NCBI RefSeq assembly: GCF_003480435.1
Contig: NZ_QUJB01000015.1
Location: 1 to 64,000, forward strand
Source of the DNA: Clostridium sp. AM30-24
Lineage (GTDB): Bacteria > Bacillota > Clostridia > Lachnospirales > Lachnospiraceae
Direction: 5' to 3'
DNA length: 64,000 nucleotides
This document shows, piece after piece, positions 35,547 to 44,442 of the stretch. The notes under the pieces were generated by a model. The model was not told the origin of the DNA. It made no database searches and saw nothing but the letters and a program-made list of their open reading frames with translations. Made by a program: the position numbers and the translations under genes. Within the stretch, counting starts at the first letter, position 1, and the number at the start of each line of letters is the position of its first letter.

Positions 35547-36686
35547 ATGGAGGCAGCAATCAGTCTGAAACCATTGAAAATAGGGAACCTCGTGGCGAAG
35601 CGCCCGGTAATCCAGGGAGGAATGGGGGTCGGCGTGAGCCTTTCGTCCTTAGCCGGAGCTGTTGCGAAGGCGGGAGGAATCGGAATTATTTCCACGGCCC
35701 AGATCGGATTTAAGGATCAGGATTTCGGAAAAAATCCGATGGCGGCGAATCTGAGAGCGATCCATTCCGAGCTTAAGAAAGCCAGGGAGAAAGCGCCCCA
35801 GGGGATTCTGGGCTTTAATATCATGGTCGCGACGAAGGAGTACGCCTCCTATGTGAAAGAGGCGGTGAAAGCCGGAGCGGACGTGATCATCTCCGGCGCC
35901 GGTCTCCCGATCGACATGCCGAAATTTGTCGCGGAGGCGGAGAATGAGAACGGAGGTTCTGAAAAGAAAGAGCGGCGTACCATGATCGCGCCCATCGTTT
36001 CCTCTGTGAAATCTGCTCTTGTGATCTGCAGGATGTGGGACAGAAAGTACCACACAGCACCGGATTTCGTCGTAGTGGAAGGACCATGCGCGGGCGGTCA
36101 TCTCGGATTTTCCAGGGAACAGCTCACTGAGCTTGGAGCCGACACAGACCATGTAGCTGAGACATTTAATGAAGCGGCTTATGATAAGGAGATCCGCGGA
36201 ATCATCGAGACGGTGAAGAGCTTTGCGGAGAAGTACAAAAAACATATCCCGGTCATCACGGCGGGAGGAATCTTCGACCACAAAGACGTTCTGCACCAGT
36301 TTGCGCTTGGGGCGGAGGGCGTTCAGGCGGCGACGAGATTTGTGACGACTGAAGAATGTGACGCGGATATTGCATACAAAGAGGCATATATCAACGCGAA
36401 AGAGGAAGACATTGTGATCGTTAAGAGTCCGGTTGGAATGCCGGGCAGAGCGATCAAAAATAAGTTTTTAGAGCGTGTTGCTCAGGGACCGGTGAAGGTG
36501 GAGCGATGCTTCCGGTGTCTGGAACACTGTAATCCGGCGGAAACACCGTATTGCATCACGAAAGCGCTGATCAACGCCGCAGAAGGAAAGATTGATGAGG
36601 CGCTGCTGTTCTGCGGAAGCAATGCATACCGTTGTGAGAAGATCGAGACGGTGCCGGAGGTTATGGCGGCGCTGTGCGGAGAGTAA
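35547..36686 (+). CDS. NAD(P)H-dependent flavin oxidoreductase (nitronate monooxygenase/FabK-like)
   Basis: 379-residue TIM-barrel flavoprotein, longer than the FabK of the same operon. It has RPVIQGGMGVGVSLSSLAG, SGAGLPIDMP, VEGPCAGGHLGF and the FMN-phosphate loop ITAGGIFDHKDV. The C-terminus carries a Cys cluster (CFRCLEHCNP, then PYC), absent from FabK, suggesting a metal or iron-sulfur site. It lies 83 nt after accDA with its own AGGAGG. Function may be nitronate detoxification, a redox side reaction or an accessory enoyl reductase; sequence alone does not decide. Confidence 0.85.
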   Translation: MEAAISLKPLKIGNLVAKRPVIQGGMGVGVSLSSLAGAVAKAGGIGIISTAQIGFKDQDFGKNPMAANLRAIHSELKKAREKAPQGILGFNIMVATKEYASYVKEAVKAGADVIISGAGLPIDMPKFVAEAENENGGSEKKERRTMIAPIVSSVKSALVICRMWDRKYHTAPDFVVVEGPCAGGHLGFSREQLTELGADTDHVAETFNEAAYDKEIRGIIETVKSFAEKYKKHIPVITAGGIFDHKDVLHQFALGAEGVQAATRFVTTEECDADIAYKEAYINAKEEDIVIVKSPVGMPGRAIKNKFLERVAQGPVKVERCFRCLEHCNPAETPYCITKALINAAEGKIDEALLFCGSNAYRCEKIETVPEVMAALCGE

Positions 36687-36769
36687 AAAACTCAGAGAGG
36701 CTGTTGTGCAGATCATGTGAATCAGCCAGAATATAAATTTTCAGGAAAGCAGTTTTATAAAGTTCATAG

Positions 36770-36882
36770 ATCCCGTATTTCTGTCATAAGATAAAGAAAT
36801 TCAGGTGGTGGTTTGGCGTATCTGCGCTTCGAGTGCAGGCAGCCGAAGCGTCGCCGACTTTGACAGAAATGCGGGATTTTTT
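36770..36882 (+). ncRNA. Structured element with terminator-like end at the spmA start codon
   Basis: A 17-position stem (36770-36786 with 36861-36877, one G-T pair) encloses a nested helix (GGCG 36815-36818 with CGCC 36852-36855) and a terminal hairpin (CGCTTCG 36825-36831 with CGAAGCG 36844-36850). Six T follow, and the spmA ATG comes next. It looks like an attenuator or a small RNA that ends here. It resembles no riboswitch class I know. Confidence 0.65.
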
Positions 36883-37533
36883 ATGTTAAATATGCTCTGG
36901 GCAGGAATGATGGCAGCCGGGATCTTCTGGGCGGCGTTTCATGAAAATATGGGAGCAGTGACGAACGGGCTGCTGGATTCGGCGAAAGAGGCGGTGACTC
37001 TGGGTGTTACAATGCTTGGGATCATGTCGTTCTGGTGCGGGATCTTAAAGATCGGGGAGAGAGCGGGACTCATCGAGGCGTTGACGGAGAAGATGCGTCC
37101 GGTGATCCGGTTTCTCTTTCCGAATCTCCCGGATGGACATCCGGCAGGGAAATATATCGCGACAAATATGATTGCGAACATGCTGGGACTCGGCTGGGCG
37201 GCGACACCGGCTGGGTTAAAGGCGATGGAAGAGTTGGAGAAACTGGAGGATGAGCGGCGGGAGGAAAAAGCGCCGGATAAGAGGAAAAACACGGCAGGGC
37301 AGAGCAGTCTGGCGAGACAGTCGGGCACCGCCAGCAATGAGATGTGCACGTTCCTGATCGTAAATATTTCCTCACTCCAGCTCATTCCCATCAACATGAT
37401 CGCCTACCGCAGCCAGTACGGCAGCGTCAATCCGGCGGCCATCGCAGGTCCCGCGCTGTTGGCAACGATCGCCAGTACAGCGGCGGGAGTGGTGTTCTGC
37501 AAGGTCATGGACCGGAAAAAAGTTGATTTTTGA
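36883..37533 (+). CDS. spmA: Spore maturation protein A
   Basis: 216-residue membrane protein of the nucleoside-recognition (Gate) family. Typical features are MLNMLWAGMM at the start, NGLLDSAKEAVTLGVTMLG, GHPAGKYIATNMIANMLGLGWAATPAG (read as adjacent blocks) and the late NISSLQLIPINMIAYR. SpmA and SpmB help spore-core dehydration. The ATG at 36883 has no ribosome site and directly follows a terminator-like T run; GTG 36805 is an alternative start but lies inside the hairpin. A charged insert of about 35 residues (KLEDERREEKAPDKRK) is family-typical. spmB does not follow; it seems to start at 63934. Confidence 0.85.
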   Translation: MLNMLWAGMMAAGIFWAAFHENMGAVTNGLLDSAKEAVTLGVTMLGIMSFWCGILKIGERAGLIEALTEKMRPVIRFLFPNLPDGHPAGKYIATNMIANMLGLGWAATPAGLKAMEELEKLEDERREEKAPDKRKNTAGQSSLARQSGTASNEMCTFLIVNISSLQLIPINMIAYRSQYGSVNPAAIAGPALLATIASTAAGVVFCKVMDRKKVDF

Positions 37534-37560
37534 AAAAAAGTTTACTATAATAATACCATT

Positions 37561-37740
37561 ATGTGGCTGAAGCCCATACTCTAAAAGAGTCCCCCGCCCA
37601 AGGCGGTTTAAACCGAGAAATATTTACTGCCGTAAAGCATCAGAACGGGCTGGTGCGTGGCTGATAAAAACAGATGAGATGATAAGAATACCAGGAAGGT
37701 TGCTGCATACAGAACGTATGTCTCTTTCTGGTATTTTTTT
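37561..37740 (+). promoter_or_regulatory. Structured leader with terminator before the nickel/peptide-type transporter, possible riboswitch
   Basis: AGCCC (37571-37575) can pair with GGGCT (37647-37651), enclosing small hairpins ACTCT/AGAGT, CCGCC/GGCGG and CCGT/ACGG. A terminator hairpin follows (AATACCAG 37687-37694 with CTGGTATT 37728-37735, inner CATAC/GTATG, then T run). The pattern of aptamer-like fold, terminator and transporter gene is that of a transcription-attenuating riboswitch. It does not match the NiCo, cobalamin, guanidine or Moco classes as I remember them. Confidence 0.55.
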
Positions 37741-37798
37741 GCAGCTGAGGGTTTAAGGATATTTCGAGGTGCTAAAAATTTAAAAAGGGGATAAATTC

Positions 37799-39472
37799 AT
37801 GAAAAAACAGACAACAAAGACAATAATAGCGGCATTGACTGCAGCGGCAATGGTGTGTTCCATGGCTGGCTGTGCCGGAAAAACTTCAGGAACGTCCGAG
37901 ACCTCCGGCGAGGAAAGTTCGTCTGCGGCAGAGAACACAGAGGCAGCTGCCGGAGCAAAGCAGGATAATGAAAAAGATTCCGTCATCGTTGTGATGGGAC
38001 CCTCCTCAGAACCGGAGGCAGGATTCGACCCGGCATATGGATGGGGTGCAGGAGAGCATGTCCATGAGCCGCTGATCCAGAGCACACTGACTGTTACAAA
38101 GGCAGATATGACGATCGGTTATGATCTGGCAACAGATATGAATGTCAGTGATGACGGGATGACGTGGACTGTGACGATCCGCGACGATGTAACATTTACG
38201 GACGGGGAGCCTCTGACCGCGGAGGATGTAGCATTTACCTACAACACGATGCGGGATACCAGCTCGGTCAATGATTTTACGATGTTGAAAGAGGCGAAAG
38301 CTCTGGATGATACCACCGTGGAGTTCGACTTGAGCCGGCCGTATTCGATCTGGCCTTATACGATGGCGATTACAGGGATCGTCCCGGAGCATGCTTATGG
38401 ACCGGACTACGGTTCAAATCCGATCGGCTCCGGCCGCTATATTATGAAACAGTGGGATAAAGGGCAGCAGATCATCTTCACGGCAAATCCGGACTATTAT
38501 GGAGATGAGCCGAAGATGAAGACAGTGACGGTTTTATTTATGGACGAGGATGCGGCCTATGCGGCGGCCCTTTCCGGGCAGGTGGATCTTGCATACACTT
38601 CCGCGGCATATTCCGACCAGACCGTGGATGGATTTTCCCTGCTTGCATGTAAGACGGTTGACAACCGCGGCTTCAACCTGCCGGCGATCCCGGCGGGGGA
38701 GACAGATGAGAACGGAGTCCCGCTGGGAAATGATTTCACCAGCGATATCAATGTGCGCCGGGCCATCAACCTGGGGATTGACCGTGACGAGATGATCGAG
38801 CATGTGTTAAACGGATATGGATCGGCGGCCTACAGCGTCTGTGATCAGATGCCATGGTATAATCCGGCGGCGAAGGCTGATTATGATCCGGATATGGCGG
38901 CAGCAATCTTAAAGGAAGCCGGATGGACTGCGGGAAATGATGGAATATTAGAGAAAAACGGCGTCCGCGCCGAATTCACGATGCTCTACCCGACCGGGGA
39001 TTCTGTTCGTCAGGCCCTTGCAGAGGACACTGCAAACCAGTTGAAAAAGATCGGAATCAAGGTGACGACAGAGGGCGTCGGCTGGGATACCGCCTATGAC
39101 CGGGCACAGTCCACGCCGCTTATGTGGGGCTGGGGCGCCCACACACCGATGGAGCTCTACAATATTTACCACACAGCTCCGGGAAAGAAATATGCGGAAT
39201 ATTCTCCTTATGCCAACGAAAAACTGGACGAGTATATGGATGCGGCCCTTGCAGAGAGTGATCTGGAAAAGTCCTATGAACTCTGGAAAGATGCGCAGTG
39301 GGACGGAACGACAGGAATCACCCAGGACGGTGATCTTCCGTGGGTATGGCTTGTAAATATTGATCATTTATACTGGGTGAAGGATGGTCTTCAGGTGGCA
39401 GAACAGAAGCTTCATCCTCATGGACATGGCTGGTCGATCGTAAATAATGTCGACCAGTGGACATGGAAATAA
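37799..39472 (+). CDS. ABC transporter substrate-binding lipoprotein (family 5; nickel/peptide type)
   Basis: 557-residue binding protein with a signal peptide ending in the lipobox MAGC, then a Ser/Glu-rich linker. The body shows VTFTDGEPLTAEDVAFTYN, the standard family 5 signature. Near the C-terminus are MWGWGAHTPMELYNIYHT and a His-rich KLHPHGHGW motif, which hints at a metal or metallophore complex as ligand. Nickel, a nickel complex or a peptide are all possible. It heads a five-gene transporter operon preceded by a structured leader. Confidence 0.85.
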   Translation: MKKQTTKTIIAALTAAAMVCSMAGCAGKTSGTSETSGEESSSAAENTEAAAGAKQDNEKDSVIVVMGPSSEPEAGFDPAYGWGAGEHVHEPLIQSTLTVTKADMTIGYDLATDMNVSDDGMTWTVTIRDDVTFTDGEPLTAEDVAFTYNTMRDTSSVNDFTMLKEAKALDDTTVEFDLSRPYSIWPYTMAITGIVPEHAYGPDYGSNPIGSGRYIMKQWDKGQQIIFTANPDYYGDEPKMKTVTVLFMDEDAAYAAALSGQVDLAYTSAAYSDQTVDGFSLLACKTVDNRGFNLPAIPAGETDENGVPLGNDFTSDINVRRAINLGIDRDEMIEHVLNGYGSAAYSVCDQMPWYNPAAKADYDPDMAAAILKEAGWTAGNDGILEKNGVRAEFTMLYPTGDSVRQALAEDTANQLKKIGIKVTTEGVGWDTAYDRAQSTPLMWGWGAHTPMELYNIYHTAPGKKYAEYSPYANEKLDEYMDAALAESDLEKSYELWKDAQWDGTTGITQDGDLPWVWLVNIDHLYWVKDGLQVAEQKLHPHGHGWSIVNNVDQWTWK

Positions 39473-40458
39473 AGAAAACGGGTCTGTGGTTTGGCAGACA
39501 GGCAGTGCGGATGTGTCTGATGGTGCTTCTGGTGAGCATTCTGGCGTTTGTGCTCCTGGCAGTCTCCCCCATAGATCCGCTTCAGACAAATGTCGGCCAG
39601 ACGGCTCTGGGTTCCATGAGCCCGGAGCAAATCGCAAGACTGAAAAGCTACTGGGGAACCGATCAGCCGCCGGTGGAACGGTACTTAAACTGGCTGAAAG
39701 ATTTTCTTCATGGAAACATGGGAACATCCCTTTTATACCGCCGTCCGGTGGCGGAGGTTATCGGTGAGAAGGTCATGAATTCCATCTGGCTTTTGTTTGT
39801 GGCATGGCTGTTATCCGGTGTCCTTGGTTTTTTTCTCGGAATTCTGGCAGGAAAAAAGCGGGGCGGGGCAATGGACCGGATTGTCACGGGATATTCCCTG
39901 TTTGTGGCGAGCACCCCGGCGTTCTGGGTTGCCATGATGTTACTTATGGTGTTTGCGGTGAAACTTCACTGGTTCCCCATCGGCTTCAGCGTGCCCATCG
40001 GCATGGACGCTGGTGAGATATCTGCTGCAGACCGGGTCCGCCACGCAATTCTTCCGGCGGCAGCCCTCAGTATAACCGGAATTTCCTCCATCGCCCTGCA
40101 CACGAGAGAAAAACTCATCGAGGTCATGGAGAGCGATTATGTGCTGTTCGCAAGGGCCAGAGGTGAGTCGGAGTGGTCGGTCTTACGTCGTCATGGATTT
40201 CGGAACATTCTTCTTCCGGCCATGACACTGCAGTTTGCGTCTGTCAGTGAGATCATCGGTGGTTCCGTCCTCGTGGAACAGGTTTTTTCCTATCCGGGGC
40301 TTGGACAGGCTGCGGTGACGGCGGGACTTGGAAGTGACGTGCCTCTTCTTTTGGGAATCACAGTGGTGACGGCGGTGATCGTCGCAGCGGGAAACCTTGC
40401 GGCAAATCTCCTCTACGGCGTGATCGATCCGAGGATCAGAGAGGGGGCGAAGCGCTGA
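39463..40458 (+). CDS. ABC transporter permease (NikB/DppB type)
   Basis: 331-residue permease with six hydrophobic helices. The first loop has LAVSPIDPLQTNVG, followed by YWGTDQPPVERYLNWLKDFLHGNMGTS-type sequence that is highly typical. The EAA loop is YVLFARARGESEWSVLRRHG. Start ATG 39463 lies inside the end of the binding-protein gene; GTG 39457 is an alternative. It ends one base into the next permease gene (TGATG), showing coupling. Confidence 0.9.
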   Translation: MEIKKTGLWFGRQAVRMCLMVLLVSILAFVLLAVSPIDPLQTNVGQTALGSMSPEQIARLKSYWGTDQPPVERYLNWLKDFLHGNMGTSLLYRRPVAEVIGEKVMNSIWLLFVAWLLSGVLGFFLGILAGKKRGGAMDRIVTGYSLFVASTPAFWVAMMLLMVFAVKLHWFPIGFSVPIGMDAGEISAADRVRHAILPAAALSITGISSIALHTREKLIEVMESDYVLFARARGESEWSVLRRHGFRNILLPAMTLQFASVSEIIGGSVLVEQVFSYPGLGQAAVTAGLGSDVPLLLGITVVTAVIVAAGNLAANLLYGVIDPRIREGAKR

Positions 40459-41279
40459 TGAAGAAAAATCGCAGAATACAAGGCGCTGCACTGCTGATCT
40501 TGGCGGCTGTGTTGTTGGCGTTCATTGCGCTGCTCGGAAGCTTCTGGCAGGAAGCAGCCATCACGACGGATTTTACAAGGAAAAATATAGCTCCGTGTAT
40601 ACAATATCCTTTTGGGACGGACTGGATGGGCCGTGACATGTTTGTGAGGACAGTTGCAGGTCTTTCCTTAAGTATCCGGATCGGACTGTTGACGGCGGCA
40701 GTCAGCGCGGTAATGGCCTTCGTGCTGGGACTCTCTGCGGCAGTCTGTGGGAAATTTGTGGACAGTGCGGTGCAGCTGCTCATTGATATCGTCATGGGAA
40801 TCCCCCACATGCTGCTGTTGATCCTGATCTCGTTTGCCTGCGGACGGGGATTCTGGGGTGTTGTCTGGGGAATCGCGGTTACCCACTGGGCATCTCTGGC
40901 GAGGCTGATCCGCGGGGAGGTCTTACAATTAAAACAGAGCCAGTATGTAAAGATTGCGGAAAAGTTGGGAAAAGGGAAGTTTTATATCGCCTTTTTCCAC
41001 ATGGCGCCGAATCTGATCCCGCAGTTTATCACGGGACTTGTCCTCCTGTTCCCCCATGCGATCTTACATGAAGCCAGTATCACGTTTCTGGGATTCGGAC
41101 TTTCCGCGGAGAGTCCGGCGATCGGTGTGATCCTGTCGGAGAGCATGAAATATCTGGCTATGGGAAAATGGTGGCTGGCACTGTTTCCGGGACTTTTTCT
41201 CGTGGGAACAGTGCTGCTGTTTCATTACATCGGACAGGAACTCTGCAGGATTCTGGATCCGGGCAGTGTCCATGAATAG
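40458..41279 (+). CDS. ABC transporter permease (NikC/DppC type)
   Basis: 273-residue second permease. It has YPFGTDWMGRDMFVRTVAG at the start of the core, the standard family block, and an EAA loop with YVKIAEKLGKGKFYIAFFHM. It lacks the long extracellular insert of OppC at 7937, a difference that supports a NikC/DppC-like role. Its start overlaps the stop of the preceding permease gene. Confidence 0.9.
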   Translation: MKKNRRIQGAALLILAAVLLAFIALLGSFWQEAAITTDFTRKNIAPCIQYPFGTDWMGRDMFVRTVAGLSLSIRIGLLTAAVSAVMAFVLGLSAAVCGKFVDSAVQLLIDIVMGIPHMLLLILISFACGRGFWGVVWGIAVTHWASLARLIRGEVLQLKQSQYVKIAEKLGKGKFYIAFFHMAPNLIPQFITGLVLLFPHAILHEASITFLGFGLSAESPAIGVILSESMKYLAMGKWWLALFPGLFLVGTVLLFHYIGQELCRILDPGSVHE

Positions 41280-41291
41280 GAGGCGGAGAAG

Positions 41292-42131
41292 ATGAAGGAT
41301 ACGATTCTGGAAGTAAAAGACCTCTCCGTCACCTTCACCCAGTATGACAGGGGATTTTCGAGACGGACGATCCACGCGGTGGAGAAGATGGATCTTACCG
41401 TGAAGAACGGTGAGATCGTTGCTGTGGTGGGCTCCAGCGGCTCGGGCAAGAGTCTTTTAGCCCATGCGATCATGGGAATTCTTCCATATAACAGTGAGAT
41501 GAATGGGGAGATATGGTTTCTCGGGGAGCGGTTGACGGCAGAACGGGTGAAAAATCTTCGCGGACATGAGATCGTTCTGGTTCCGCAGAGTGTATCTTAT
41601 CTGGATCCGCTCATGAAGATCGGGGAGCAGATCCAGAATGGAAAAAAAGATGTGTCGGTGAAGGAAAAATGTCTTGCGGTACTAAAACGATATGGACTTT
41701 CGCCGGATATCCGGGAAAAATATCCGTTTCAGCTCTCCGGCGGCATGACAAGGCGTGTCCTGATCTCCACGGCAGTGATGGAGAAGCCAAAGCTTGTCAT
41801 CGCGGATGAGCCGACACCTGGACTTCATATGGAGGCGGCAACCCGTGTCATGGGACATTTCCGGGAGATGGCGGATGAGGGGGCAGGTGTACTCCTCATT
41901 ACCCACGATCTGGAGCTGGCGCTCCTGACAGCCGACCGGGTCATCGTGCTCTATGGCGGAAGAGTCGTTGAGGAAACAGATGCGGCGGCTTTTCAGGACG
42001 AGAAGAACCTCAAACACCCGTACACGAAGGCGCTGTTCCGTTCCATGCCGAAGAACTGGGAAAAGGACGGGGAACAGCTCTGTGATACGGGAGAGATTTT
42101 GGATACGATGCGAAAGGAATATGGCAGATGA
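41292..42131 (+). CDS. ABC transporter ATP-binding protein (NikD/DppD type)
   Basis: 279-residue ATPase. Walker A is GSSGSGKS, the signature LSGGMTRRVLI, Walker B LVIADEPTPGLH, and the switch LITHDLELALL. It is shorter than OppD here and ends soon after the HPYTKALFRSMP motif, lacking the oligopeptide C-terminal domain. Its stop overlaps the next start by four bases (ATGA). Confidence 0.9.
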   Translation: MKDTILEVKDLSVTFTQYDRGFSRRTIHAVEKMDLTVKNGEIVAVVGSSGSGKSLLAHAIMGILPYNSEMNGEIWFLGERLTAERVKNLRGHEIVLVPQSVSYLDPLMKIGEQIQNGKKDVSVKEKCLAVLKRYGLSPDIREKYPFQLSGGMTRRVLISTAVMEKPKLVIADEPTPGLHMEAATRVMGHFREMADEGAGVLLITHDLELALLTADRVIVLYGGRVVEETDAAAFQDEKNLKHPYTKALFRSMPKNWEKDGEQLCDTGEILDTMRKEYGR

Positions 42132-42757
42132 GGCTGGAAGCGAGAGATATTTCTTTTAAATACGGAGAGGGAACCAGACAGATCCTGAACCATGTGACCC
42201 TTACGGTGGAAGCTGGCGAAAAGGTAGGGATTATGGCTCCCAGCGGATATGGAAAGACGACGCTCTGCAAGATCCTTGCCGGATATGAAAAGCCTGATCA
42301 GGGGGAGGTTCTCCTTGACGGTACACCGATCCGCGCGTTTCGCGGTTACAGTCCGGTGCAGATGGTGTGGCAGCATCCGGAGCTTTCTGTAAATCCGAAG
42401 AGACGACTGAGAACGGTGACGGCGGAAGGTGACTGGTCCTTTGAGGATACCGGCGAGAGAGCCCGGATCGAGGCGGAACTTGGAATCCGGGATGAGTGGA
42501 AAGAGCGGTTTCCGGTGGAGGTTTCCGGTGGAGAGCTTCAGCGCTTCTGTATTGCAAGGGCGCTGGGGAGACGGACAAAACTCCTGATCGCGGACGAGAT
42601 GACGACAATGTTAGATCTCATTACCCAAGGGCAGATATGGGACTTTGTTTTAAAGGAATTGAAGCGCCGGGACATTGGAATGATCGCAGTGAGTCATTCG
42701 CCGGAGCTCTTGGAGAAGGTGTGTGACCGCGTGGTCCATCTGCGGACAATGAATTGA
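42128..42757 (+). CDS. ABC transporter ATP-binding protein (NikE/DppF type, short)
   Basis: 209-residue ATPase, unusually short. Walker A PSGYGKT, signature VSGGELQRFCIARAL and a Walker B reading LLIADEMTTMLD, where the common DEP is DEM. The switch His is in AVSHSPELL. It ends right after the ATPase core with no C-terminal extension. It pairs with the previous ATPase to drive the transporter. It is the last gene of the operon; no clear terminator follows before the prepilin peptidase gene. Confidence 0.87.
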   Translation: MRLEARDISFKYGEGTRQILNHVTLTVEAGEKVGIMAPSGYGKTTLCKILAGYEKPDQGEVLLDGTPIRAFRGYSPVQMVWQHPELSVNPKRRLRTVTAEGDWSFEDTGERARIEAELGIRDEWKERFPVEVSGGELQRFCIARALGRRTKLLIADEMTTMLDLITQGQIWDFVLKELKRRDIGMIAVSHSPELLEKVCDRVVHLRTMN

Positions 42758-42880
42758 CAAGCATGGATGGATTCCGTAAAATGAAAACATAAAAATTTTG
42801 ACTCTAGGCGGTGCGGTGGATAACTGTGCCGCTTTTCATATAACAGAGGAGCGCCGGAATAGACTTTTATGGAGGAGCGT

Positions 42881-43351
42881 ATGAAACTTTGTATGAATCT
42901 ATGTCTTGCAGCCGTGTTTATCTGGATCATGTGGACGGATATCCGGACGATGACGATACCGGATAACGTGTTGGTTCCATTAGTAATTCTGGCGGCGATG
43001 TCTGTGCCTGCAGAGCCGGAAATTTCTCTTACCGCCCGGATCATCGGATGCTTTTCCGTGGCGCTTCCGATGTATATTACAGATCGTTTTATTGATGGTG
43101 CGTTCGGCGGCGGGGATATCAGACTTCTGGCAGTTATGGGATTTTATCTCGGATGGAAGATGTGCCTGGTGGGGACAGTTACAGGATTCTTTTTCGGCGG
43201 ACTTCAGGCTGTGATCCTGCTGATATCCGGAAAAGTGAAATTTGGAGAGAGAACAAGAATTCCCTTTGCTCCGGCGCTCTGCTTGGGACTGTATGCTGCA
43301 AAACTCTGGGGTGATCAGATCATCGGCCTGTTCTTTGGCCTGACCTGGTAA
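42881..43351 (+). CDS. Prepilin peptidase (A24 family, small form)
   Basis: 156-residue membrane aspartyl protease. The catalytic aspartates are D20 (in MWTDIRTMTIPD) and D79 (in FGGGDIRLL, the GxGD motif). The cytoplasmic N-methylase domain of PilD/ComC is absent, so it probably cleaves but does not methylate prepilins. ATG 42881 follows GGAGGAG by 3-5 nt; ATG 42869 is upstream but overlaps that site. It heads the filament operon with GspF, three pilin-like proteins and GspE, all of which it presumably processes or serves. Confidence 0.88.
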   Translation: MKLCMNLCLAAVFIWIMWTDIRTMTIPDNVLVPLVILAAMSVPAEPEISLTARIIGCFSVALPMYITDRFIDGAFGGGDIRLLAVMGFYLGWKMCLVGTVTGFFFGGLQAVILLISGKVKFGERTRIPFAPALCLGLYAAKLWGDQIIGLFFGLTW

Positions 43352-43384
43352 AAATCCGGACCAATAAAGGTGGGGAGATATGTT

Positions 43385-44428
43385 ATGCAAAAGAAAAGGA
43401 AACTTGGAACGGAAAAATTGTCGGAGTTTTTCAGACAGTTTTCGGTTCTGATAAGTTCCGGACTGCCGGTTCCAAAGGCACTCGAGATCATGGAAACAGA
43501 TGAAACGGATAAAAGATTTTCCATAGCGTGTCGTGATCTCAGGCTGCGGATGATCGATGGAATGTTGATCGGCGATGCGATGGCAGCGACAGGATGTTTT
43601 CCGGAGCTGGCAGTTCAGATGATCCGGTCGGCGGAGATGGGAGGTCATCTCGGAGCAGCGACCATGCGTCTGTCAACACATTACGAGAAGGAACATCGGA
43701 CGGAGGGAAAGATCCGCGGCGCCATGCTGTACCCGAAGATCCTGCTCCTGATGATGATCTTTCTGATCATGTTCGTCTTTCTCGCAATTCTGCCGACGCT
43801 GGAACCGCTTTTGGCGGACGCAGAACTTCCGTTTCTCACGAAAGTTTTGATGGACATGAGCCATTTCCTGTATGAATACCGGTATTTTCTTCCGGCGGCT
43901 GCGCTGATCCTTATCGCGGCATGGCAGTTTCTGATCACGAGACCGGGAATCCGGCGCGGATATGACCGCATGCTGTGTTTCCTGCCTGTCATCGGAAGGC
44001 AGGTGAAGATCATCTGCACCGCGAGATTCTGCGAAAATATGTCGAGCCTCTACTCCAGCGGACTGCCGATCTCATTTTGTTTAAAGTATACAATGGGGAC
44101 GATCGGAAATCGGTATCTGGACGGAAGCATTCGGGGAATCATGGAACGTGTGGAAAATGGAAAGCTGCTCAGCGAGGCGATCCGGGAAAGCGGATGTTTT
44201 GATAAAAAACTGGCAGCGGTGATCGTCACTGGTGAAGAGGCAGGATGTCTTGACGAGATGTTAAGGAGACTGGCGGAAAACTATGAACATGAGGCGGATC
44301 TGGCCCTCACGAAACTGATGAATCTTCTGGAACCGGCGATGATCCTGCTCATCGGTGCACTCACAGGATTTTTGATCCTCGGAATTATGGAACCGATTTG
44401 GAATATGTACGGAAGCAGTGGCGGCTGA
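43385..44428 (+). CDS. Type IV filament inner-membrane platform protein (GspF/PilC/ComGB)
   Basis: 347 residues made of two GspF repeats. Cytoplasmic four-helix parts carry FFRQFSVLISSGLPVPKALEIM and FCENMSSLYSSGLPISFCLKY, each followed by a GE/E-type motif (AEMGGHLG, GEEAGCLDEML). Membrane helices lie at about 117-140, 160-180 and near the C-terminus. It couples the ATPase to filament assembly. ATG 43385 follows GGGGAG. Confidence 0.9.
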   Translation: MQKKRKLGTEKLSEFFRQFSVLISSGLPVPKALEIMETDETDKRFSIACRDLRLRMIDGMLIGDAMAATGCFPELAVQMIRSAEMGGHLGAATMRLSTHYEKEHRTEGKIRGAMLYPKILLLMMIFLIMFVFLAILPTLEPLLADAELPFLTKVLMDMSHFLYEYRYFLPAAALILIAAWQFLITRPGIRRGYDRMLCFLPVIGRQVKIICTARFCENMSSLYSSGLPISFCLKYTMGTIGNRYLDGSIRGIMERVENGKLLSEAIRESGCFDKKLAAVIVTGEEAGCLDEMLRRLAENYEHEADLALTKLMNLLEPAMILLIGALTGFLILGIMEPIWNMYGSSGG

Positions 44429-44442
44429 GAGGGGGAAACAGG

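Noticed and set aside
37561..37740. NiCo or cobalamin riboswitch before the nickel/peptide-type transporter
   Set aside because: The position fits, but I cannot find the conserved NiCo core or a B12 box, so I left the class open.
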